53,347 bases of DNA from an uncultured Clostridia bacterium. Its GTDB lineage: Bacteria; Bacillota; Clostridia; Oscillospirales; CAG-272. How positions within the stretch are numbered: the stretch's first letter is position 1; every line of letters begins with the position of its first letter. The position numbers and the translations under genes were made by a program. Positions 15,242 to 22,316 of this stretch are shown one piece after another. The stretch lies in assembly GCA_947630015.1 (NCBI GenBank), contig CANRFY010000014.1, forward strand, positions 1 to 53,347, given 5' to 3'. Below the pieces are notes generated by a model, which worked only from the letters and a program-made list of their open reading frames with translations, did not search any database and was not told the origin of the DNA.

Positions 15242-16136
15242 ATGAATATGGGGATTTTACAAAAACTGAAACAGACAAGACCTGGCAAATGGCTGAAATT
15301 TCGCTATTACAAGGACCGCAGACGCCTGCGCTGGTGCCTCCAATATGGCCCCGGCAGAATCAAGGATCTTTTGCCGGGGCGCCTTTGGGTGGATAAGGTG
15401 GACGTGTGCATTACCACAAAATGCAGCATGCGGTGTGACGGTTGTGACCATCTCATACCGTATTACAAAGAGCCAGCCCATCTGGATAAGGATCGGGTCA
15501 TTGCGTCTATACGGAAACTGGATGAGGCGGCAGACCGGATATTTCATCTAAACATCCTGGGTGGCGAGCCCTTTCTGGACCCAGATCTGAAATACATTTT
15601 GGAGGCAGTGCCTTCGGAAAAATGCGATGTCGTGCAGATTGTGACCAACGCCACCGTCATCCCCAGCGACCCGGAGCTGATTGACGTGATGCGCCGGAAG
15701 AAGGTCGTGGTGCTGATGAGCGGGTATTCTCAGACGGAGAGTTCGTAACGCGTTCATCGAGATGCTGACGAAGGAGGGCGTCGCCTATCAGGTCTACTAT
15801 CCCGTTTGGACTGATTTCGGCGCGCCACAAGATTACCATCACAGCCGCAGCGAACTGAAGCGGCAGTTCTTTGCCTGTAGAGAGTCCTGCCATAACCTGC
15901 GGGACGGAAAGTTATACGCTTGTTTTCGCAGCTCCCACGGCTCCGCCTTGGGACTTGTCCCCTGTGAAAAGGACGAATATGTGGATTTGCTTAATAACAC
16001 AACAAAGCAGAACAGAAAGGAACTTCGCCGCTTGATTTGGAGACGCAAACCGCTGGCGGCGTGCCAATATTGCTTGCGTGGAACGGATAAAAATGTTGGG
16101 ATCGTGCGTGGAAAGCAGTTGGAAAAGCAATCGTAA
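15242..16136 (+). pseudogene. Radical SAM protein of the polymer locus, frameshifted
   Basis: The first frame (15242-15748) holds the radical SAM motif Cys-x3-Cys-x2-Cys (TTKCSMRCDGCDHLIPYY) and NILGGEPFLDP. The second (from about 15747) continues NAFIEMLTKEGVAYQVYYP and ends with a Cys-rich part (FFACRESCHNL, AACQYCLRGTD) that may bind a second cluster. One surplus T near 15744-15746 explains the break; without it the protein would be ~297 residues. Related enzymes accompany glycan and teichoic-acid loci, but their reaction is not established. A second copy of its C-terminal end is found at 17541-17666. Confidence 0.75.
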
Positions 16137-16140
16137 TGTC

Positions 16141-17382
16141 ATGAAAGATAGATGGAGAGATCATCTGCCGCCTGCGATCCGCAGGCTGTTAGGCAGGATC
16201 AAGTCGATGCTGTTTCATATGCTGTACATCCTTTTTGCCTGCCGCCCTATACAGCCCGGCAAGATCGTGTTTGACAACTACAGGGGGAATGGCTTTGGAT
16301 GCAACCCGAAATATGTGGCGCGGGAACTGATCAAGCGGGGCGACGCCGAAAAATATGATTTGGTGTGGCTCGTCTCGCGGGCAAATTTGGAGTACAGTGA
16401 ACTTCCGCCGCAAATTCGGATCGTCCGATACGGTTCTTTGAAGTCTTTTTTTGAACTTGCTACCGCAAAAGTTTGGGTCAGTAATTACCATAAGATATAC
16501 TTTATACGATGCGGCCTGCACAAGCGGAAAAATCAATTTTTCATACAGATGTGGCACGGCTCATTGGGTATCAAAAAGATAGATGGCGATGTTGCAGCTT
16601 TCACACAGGATAAGCGATGGCTGCGTGCTGCGATGAAAAGTTCCCGAATGACAGACTATTGGATATCTAACAGCAGTTTTGAAACTAATGTCTATAAGCG
16701 AGCCTTTTGGGACGTCAAGGATGAATCCGTTCTGCTTTACGGTCACCCGCGGAACGATATTTTTTTTGACGCGGAGAAAATGCGGGCTGCACGTCAAAAG
16801 GTGTTCGCCGCATATGACACAGGGGAAAGAAAAATTCTTCTTTATGCGCCTACTTTCAGGGAGGATTACAGAACCGACTGCTACGGAATTGATTTTTCTG
16901 TTCTCGCCGAGCATATGAAGCGCCGTTTCGGCGGGGAGTGGACGATTCTTGTAAGGCTGCATCCGAGAATTCGTGATTTGTATGACGACATCATACCGTC
17001 CGGCGCGTGCGTTGCAGACGCAACAAATTACACGGACATTCAGGAGCTGTTGGCTGCGGCCGACTGCCTTATTACCGATTACTCAAGCTGTGCTTTCGAT
17101 TTTATGCTGACAAGACGCCCTGTTTTCCTGTTCGCAACAGACGTAAAGGAATATGACATGGAGAGGGGATTTTATTATCCGCTGGAGGAAACGCCGTTTC
17201 CGTTATCATTTAACAATGCTGAATTGATGAAAAACATCGATGCATTTGACGAGGCTGCATATCTGCCGAAGGTCGAGGCGTTTTTAAAAGGAAAGGGCTG
17301 CATGGAGGACGGCAATGCAAGCAAGCGTGTGGCGGATTTGATAGAACGGCTGGCAAGACCTTCGGAAAGCTGCGATTGCTAA
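16141..17382 (+). CDS. Second CDP-glycerol glycerophosphotransferase family protein
   Basis: 413 residues from the ATG at 16141, just after the radical SAM frame. A start at 16078 would overlap that frame by 59 bp. Motifs are IQMWHGSLG (135-143), YGHPRND (200-206), YAPTFRED (235-242), LVRLHPR (270-276) and CLITDYSSCAFDF (309-321). All expected catalytic residues, including the His-Pro missing in the first homologue, are present. A hydrophobic stretch at 23-34 may hold it at the membrane. Two different members in one locus suggest a primase/polymerase pair or two kinds of polyol-phosphate linkage. Confidence 0.88.
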   Translation: MKDRWRDHLPPAIRRLLGRIKSMLFHMLYILFACRPIQPGKIVFDNYRGNGFGCNPKYVARELIKRGDAEKYDLVWLVSRANLEYSELPPQIRIVRYGSLKSFFELATAKVWVSNYHKIYFIRCGLHKRKNQFFIQMWHGSLGIKKIDGDVAAFTQDKRWLRAAMKSSRMTDYWISNSSFETNVYKRAFWDVKDESVLLYGHPRNDIFFDAEKMRAARQKVFAAYDTGERKILLYAPTFREDYRTDCYGIDFSVLAEHMKRRFGGEWTILVRLHPRIRDLYDDIIPSGACVADATNYTDIQELLAAADCLITDYSSCAFDFMLTRRPVFLFATDVKEYDMERGFYYPLEETPFPLSFNNAELMKNIDAFDEAAYLPKVEAFLKGKGCMEDGNASKRVADLIERLARPSESCDC

Positions 17383-17419
17383 ATTAAATATGCGCTAAAT
17401 ATGCGCTAACTAAGATCGG

Positions 17420-17539
17420 ATGAACATGGGGAGACGTATGTGTAAAGTCAGCGTCATTGTACCCGCGTATAACACGGAAAAATACCTTCGTGCTTGTCTT
17501 GAAAGTCTGGCAGCACAAACATTGAATGAAATTGAGATT
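17420..17539 (+). pseudogene. Glycosyltransferase family 2 N-terminal stub
   Basis: About 34 residues from the ATG at 17438 read KVSVIVPAYNTEKYLRACLE, then SLAAQTLNEIEI, the classic start of a GT-A fold family 2 glycosyltransferase. The sequence then jumps, without the DDGS motif, into the tail of a radical SAM gene. The rest of the enzyme was deleted. Confidence 0.8.
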
Positions 17540-17540
17540 C

Positions 17541-17666
17541 ATCATCACAAAATCGCAGAACCGGCGCGAAATCCGTCGGCTTATGTGGCGGCACAGACCC
17601 ATTGAAGCCTGTAAATACTGCCAGCGGGGAACTGATCAAGCGATAAAGATACCTCGCGGGAAATAA
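17541..17666 (+). pseudogene. C-terminal fragment of a second radical SAM protein
   Basis: 42 codons read ITKSQNRREIRRLMWRHRP, IEACKYCQRGTDQ and AIKIPRGK. This aligns closely with the tail of the radical SAM gene at 15242-16136 (TKQNRKELRRLIWRRKP, LAACQYCLRGTD). It is joined directly to the glycosyltransferase stub, which shows that the locus once held a second radical SAM copy and lost more than 1 kb by deletion. Confidence 0.75.
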
Positions 17667-17750
17667 TACGCAGATCATCGAGACGCAAACTTGGAAATTA
17701 CCCTGCTGCCTAAGGTCATGATGACGGAAAATACTATGGAGGTGGTGAGC

Positions 17751-19132
17751 GTGAGAATCGGACTCATTTCATATAATACCCATACTATTGATTTGAATTT
17801 TGCGAGTCCCTTGCATCTTTATGCATTTCAACAGTATTTGCTTTCACAGGGGATTGATTCCACAATCATTGATTATATCCCTATGGAATACCGACCGCAT
17901 GATGTTTGCCATCCCTTATTCGATTATACATTAAATCCGAAAAAGAAGAACAGGGAAGATGGATTGCAGAGATGGACGAAACTGTTTTTTGAAAGAGAAA
18001 AACGATTTCAGCGAATTCAAGAATTTGCTGATCGGTATTTTATTAAAACATCGGATACTTATACGCTGGAAACGCTTCCTAAAATTGCACAAGATTTTGA
18101 TTGCTTAATCTGTGTATCCGATGTTCTCTGGAAGTATTACCCTGGTGTTGGATTTGACAGAGGTTTTTTCTCGCGTGCGATGCTTTTTCGGGAAAAAAGA
18201 AAATATCCTATGCTGTAGGACGTGGCGGATCAAAATATACATTAGATCAGGAGAGGGAGTTCTGTAAATATATAAGTGATTTTGACATAATCTCGGTAAG
18301 AGAGAATAGTTTTAAAATTGTTATCGAAAAAAGAACCAAGCTGAATGTTCCACGTGTTCTGGATCCAGTTTTTTTACAACCTAAAGAGTTTTATACAGAC
18401 ATTGCAGTTTTGCCGCAACAGAAAGGCTATTTACTTCTATATATTGTTTTCGATAAATCGATAGATTTGACGATCAAAGCGATTCATTTTGCCATCAATC
18501 ACAATTTAAAAATTATTGATTTAAGCGAATTCGCCGAAACAGAAGAATTGTTTAAAGATGTGGGATATGAGCGCATTTATGATATAGGAGTAGAGGATTG
18601 GCTCGGATATTTGCTAAATGCAGACTACATTTTTACAAATTCTTTCCACGGTTGCTGCTTCTCAATCATATTTCATAAGCAGTTTTTCGTTGGAGAACGT
18701 CCCAGTGATAAAGTTGATCAGATTTTAGAGATGTTTGACCTTTCCGACAGGAGTATCAAAAATAAAACGGATATTCAAATTGCAGAAATGCCGACAATGT
18801 CTTTTTCTGGTTCTGATGCTCTTCGCGATAATTATAGAGTAGAATCGACAAGTTATATTCATAATGCAATTCATTCCTTGGAGCAAAGACCTCATCAACC
18901 GATACTTCCTCAAATTGACAGCATTCTAAGTGAAATTGACGCAGAATTGGCAGAACTTGAAAAAAACAAACATAGAAGATCATTGGCTCAGAAAACAAAA
19001 ACATTTATCAAAAAACCAATTAAAAGTCTATTGCGAAAAAATAGATCACTTTTTACAAAGATATATCTCGTGAGCAAAAATCAAAAGACTGTAAAAAGTG
19101 CGGGGGCAAAAAAGTATAGAGTAGGAATATAA
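17751..19132 (+). pseudogene. Polysaccharide pyruvyltransferase family gene, frameshifted
   Basis: Starts at GTG 17751, 8 bp after GGAGG (VRIGLISYNT). The first frame ends at 18218; the continuation is in the next frame (ISYAVGRGGSKYTLDQEREF) and runs through VLDPVF, TNSFHGCCFSIIFHKQF and a coiled, Lys-rich C-terminus to 19132. TNSFHG is the family's signature loop. One missing A in the A-rich tract at about 18190-18205 accounts for the break. The intact enzyme would be ~460 residues and add ketal-linked pyruvate or a related group to glycans. The gene is clearly more AT-rich than its neighbours, suggesting separate transfer. Confidence 0.78.
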
Positions 19133-20844
19133 TGTATAAATCCATTTTCTATCTGATCGGTGAAAAGAACAGAATACGCTTTTTTCTTCTCCTTCCCGTC
19201 ATGCTTCTGGGATCGCTTTTGGAAATGGCGGGCGTCGGCCTTTTGGTGTCCATCTGCGCTCTGCTGATGAACGGTGAACGGTTTCGGGAAAATTCCATCG
19301 TTTTATGGATATGCGGACGGTTCGGCCTGCAGTCGGCGAAAGAACTCATTATTTTCATTCTGCTTTGCCTTGCGGCTCTTTATATATTCAAGTTTTTGTA
19401 TCTGTCTTGGGAAAACTATATCGTATCAAAATTTGTGCGTCTTTCCCGCAGCGATACGGCCGCAAGACTCTTCCGTCAAATCATCCGCGCGCCGTATACA
19501 TTTTTTGTTCGCCGCGGAACTGCTGAAATCCAGACCCTTTTGGGACGGGACATGGATCAGTTTGGCTCCGGTCTGACTTCATTGATGCAGCTTCTTATAG
19601 AGAGCCTTGTGGCTTTCGGAATGGGGATTTTCCTTTTGCTTGTGGATCCGTTAATGACATCGTTCGCAGCCGCCGGAATAATCATTTTACTGCTGATAAC
19701 ACGGCTCATTTTGAATAGAATCATACAGCGAGCGTCGCAGAATCAGCGCGCTGCCAATCGGGCGCGCTGGATATGGATTCATCAATCTGTTGCGGGCATC
19801 AAAGATATCAGGATAGGGCGGCATGAGGACTATTTCAGCTGCCGCTTTGAGGATGCAAACGATGTATTTGCCAGGATCGAGTATCTGAAACAATTTTGGA
19901 CAAAGCTCCCCGCGCTATGTGTGGAAACGATTGTGATCCTTTCAGTCCTCGCATATTTGCTGTTTTTGACATTCGGCGGAGCTGATCTGTCGCATTATCT
20001 GCCAGGTTTGTCTGCTTTAGTTCTTGCGGCAGTGCGTCTGCTTCCGTCGTGCAGCAGGATCAATACGAGTCTGACGCAGCTTGGATATGCCCGAACTGCA
20101 GTTGAATCCATATGCCGAGCTTTTGAAGAAACTGAACCGAAAACTGACGAACATCAGCAGTGGGAAGTGGATTTCAGCTCCGGGATTTCCCTGAAAGACG
20201 TCTCATACACATATGAAGGCAGCGCAGAGACGGTGCTGACTCAAGTGGATATGGATATCCCCGTGGGTTCATCTGTCGGCATCGTCGGACCGTCCGGCAC
20301 AGGCAAGACGACGCTGCTTGATATTCTGCTCGGATTGCTTACGCCGGAGCAGGGGCAGGTTCTTGTAGACGGAGTCCCCGTTGATCAGTGTTATGAAAGC
20401 TATCTGCGAAAAACGGCGTATGTGCCGCAGAATACGTTTTTGCTTGACGGTACGATCAGGGACAATGTTGCTATGGGCGAGGAACCCGCAAACATAGACG
20501 ATGAACGCGTGTGGTCGGCATTGAGGGATGCGGCGTTGGCTGAGACGGTGCGGCGTCTTCCGAAGGGACTGGACGCTCAAATTGGCGAGCAGGGAATTCG
20601 TCTTTCCGGCGGCGAGCGTCAGCGGCTCGGACTTGCACGAGCGCTGTATCGGAATCCGTCGCTGATTGTGTTTGATGAGGCGACATCTGCGCTTGATTTG
20701 GAAACAGAAGCGGAGATTATGAATTCGATTTCACGCCTGAAGGGAACGAGGACGCTGGTGATCGTATCTCACCGCAAATCCACGATAAGCGGCTGCGACC
20801 GGATCTATCGGGTCGAGGATGGAAAAGCCGTCAGAGAAAGATAA
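19132..20844 (+). CDS. ABC exporter (fused permease-ATPase) of the polymer locus
   Basis: 570 residues. Six membrane helices lie within residues 15-310, then a nucleotide-binding domain: Walker A GPSGTGKT (386-393), Q-loop VPQNTF, signature LSGGERQR (491-498), Walker B LIVFDEATSALD and H-loop SHRKS. All catalytic residues are present, so a homodimer is likely. The PglK/MsbA-like architecture and the position at the end of the glycan locus suggest it flips a lipid-linked polymer precursor. Its start overlaps the previous stop by 1 bp (TAATG), which implies coupled translation. Confidence 0.88.
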   Translation: MYKSIFYLIGEKNRIRFFLLLPVMLLGSLLEMAGVGLLVSICALLMNGERFRENSIVLWICGRFGLQSAKELIIFILLCLAALYIFKFLYLSWENYIVSKFVRLSRSDTAARLFRQIIRAPYTFFVRRGTAEIQTLLGRDMDQFGSGLTSLMQLLIESLVAFGMGIFLLLVDPLMTSFAAAGIIILLLITRLILNRIIQRASQNQRAANRARWIWIHQSVAGIKDIRIGRHEDYFSCRFEDANDVFARIEYLKQFWTKLPALCVETIVILSVLAYLLFLTFGGADLSHYLPGLSALVLAAVRLLPSCSRINTSLTQLGYARTAVESICRAFEETEPKTDEHQQWEVDFSSGISLKDVSYTYEGSAETVLTQVDMDIPVGSSVGIVGPSGTGKTTLLDILLGLLTPEQGQVLVDGVPVDQCYESYLRKTAYVPQNTFLLDGTIRDNVAMGEEPANIDDERVWSALRDAALAETVRRLPKGLDAQIGEQGIRLSGGERQRLGLARALYRNPSLIVFDEATSALDLETEAEIMNSISRLKGTRTLVIVSHRKSTISGCDRIYRVEDGKAVRER

Positions 20845-20943
20845 AGCGGTTCACTTCATATACGAGCGTATGCATTTCGCAAAGCGCCGGCAACGGGAAA
20901 ATGAAATTAAGAGTCAAGCGACAGTGAGCGGAGGGAAAAGCAA

Positions 20944-22077
20944 ATGAAGAAAAGCGATATTCTCGGATGCCGTTTTGGTAAGCTCACCGTGATAGAGGAC
21001 TCTGGACAGAGAAAAGGCAACAGCATACTTTGGCGGTGCCGCTGCGATTGCGGCGGCGAGGTGCTGGCGATGCGCCATCAGCTCGTCTGCGGTTCGGTTC
21101 AAAACTGCGGCTGCATTCCGACACCTACACGATCTAAAGCGGCTGATCTGATCGGCAAACAGTTCGGACATCTGACCGTTGTAGAAGATTCCGGCCTTCG
21201 GAATTGTGAAGGCGTTATCCGCTGGCGCTGTAAGTGCGACTGCGGCGGTGAAATTTTGGCAACGCGGCGTGATCTCATAAGCGGAAATGTCACAAACTGC
21301 GGCTGTGTTCCGAAACAGTATGCATCCAAGCAGCGAGCCGAAGATCTGACAGGACGAGTGTTCGGCGAACTCACCGCCCTGCGCCGTGTGGAAAACGATA
21401 AATCCAACAGTGTCTGCTGGCTGTGCCGGTGCAGCTGCGGCAAAGAAGTGATCGTGCGGGCGTTGCAGCTGAAAAGCGGAAAAACCCGCAGCTGCGGCTG
21501 TAAAAAGTATGATATCCCATATAATAAATATGATCTGACCGGACAGCGGTTTGGGCGTCTGACGGCATTATATCATCTCAATAAAGAAGAATATTCCAAG
21601 AGCAGTTACTGGCATTGCAGATGCGACTGCGGAAATGAACTTGACGTTTATACAGGAAGCCTGATACACGGCTTGACTCGGAGCTGTGGCTGCTGGAATC
21701 GGGAGCAGAGCGAGAAAATGCACGATCATATGCATTATCAGGACGATACCTGCGTTGAAATGCTCAAAAGGGCCTGTTCAACAACAGGTAAGAACAAATC
21801 CGGCTTCCGCGGCCTTTTTCTGACGAATAACGGCAAGTACCGTGCGTCTATCACTTTCCAGGGCAAGTATTACAATCTCGGCCATTATGATTCCTTTGAC
21901 CGTGCGGTTCAGGCGCGGCTCGATGCGGAGAAAGTTCTGCATGAGGGATACATAAACGCTTTTAAGCAATACGAGGAAAAGGCAAAAGCCGATCCCGCCT
22001 GGGCGGAGAAAAACCCGTTTTACTATCAGGTGACGAGGGTAAACGGAAGTTTTCAGGTCTATACAAACGGGGAGTGA
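20944..22077 (+). CDS. Four Cys-ribbon repeats plus AP2-like DNA-binding domain
   Basis: 377 residues with GGAGGG upstream. Four tandem repeats of ~53-58 residues (about 6-57, 68-121, 134-186, 197-250) share DLxGxxFGxLTV, then WxCxCDCG, then SGxxxxCGC, giving five regularly spaced Cys each, as in a zinc ribbon. Residues 287-333 (SGFRGLFLTNNGKYRASI, FQGKYYNLGHYDSF) match the AP2/ERF-like fold found in phage and homing-endonuclease proteins; a helical tail follows. No HNH or other nuclease motif is visible. It is probably a DNA-binding protein of phage or mobile-element origin. It closes the accessory region and has its own terminator. Confidence 0.75.
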   Translation: MKKSDILGCRFGKLTVIEDSGQRKGNSILWRCRCDCGGEVLAMRHQLVCGSVQNCGCIPTPTRSKAADLIGKQFGHLTVVEDSGLRNCEGVIRWRCKCDCGGEILATRRDLISGNVTNCGCVPKQYASKQRAEDLTGRVFGELTALRRVENDKSNSVCWLCRCSCGKEVIVRALQLKSGKTRSCGCKKYDIPYNKYDLTGQRFGRLTALYHLNKEEYSKSSYWHCRCDCGNELDVYTGSLIHGLTRSCGCWNREQSEKMHDHMHYQDDTCVEMLKRACSTTGKNKSGFRGLFLTNNGKYRASITFQGKYYNLGHYDSFDRAVQARLDAEKVLHEGYINAFKQYEEKAKADPAWAEKNPFYYQVTRVNGSFQVYTNGE

Positions 22078-22082
22078 TATAA

Positions 22083-22129
22083 AAGAAGGTTGTTCTTTGT
22101 CTCAGTGATAAAGAACAATCTTCTTTTTT
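22083..22129 (+). terminator. Terminator after the AP2 gene
   Basis: A 16-bp stem with one mismatch (22083-22098 with 22110-22125; GTTGTTCTTT against AAAGAACAAT) is followed by six Ts. Confidence 0.85.
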
Positions 22130-22185
22130 CATATATCCTTATCATCTTCCTTTTGAGGAAAGGCCGGCTAACTAATTCCACAATT

Positions 22186-22210
22186 ATTCAGACTAAACCG
22201 GCGGTTGAGA
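22186..22210. repeat. 25-bp direct repeat, right copy (possible island end)
   Basis: Matches 1388-1412 at 24 of 25 positions. The single difference is the centre of the palindrome AACCGnCGGTT. It lies 42 bp upstream of the secA -35 box and at the point where codon use and GC content change to the core pattern. Confidence 0.6.
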
Positions 22211-22251
22211 CGCGCCGCTGCACTATATGCGTTCTTTTTGCGCGCGCGCTC

Positions 22252-22280
22252 TTGCTATTTGACGCGGGATGTTGTATAAT
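22252..22280 (+). promoter_or_regulatory. secA promoter
   Basis: TTGCTA, a 17-bp spacer and TATAAT (22275-22280), 36 bp before the GTG start of secA. Confidence 0.65.
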
Positions 22281-22316
22281 AAAGGGTGAAGTTTGATTCA
22301 GAAGGAAACGCATAAG

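Noticed and set aside
17420..17605. 61-codon frame as an intact small glycosyltransferase gene
   Set aside because: Only the first ~34 residues are GT2-like; the rest reads the radical SAM tail in the wrong frame.
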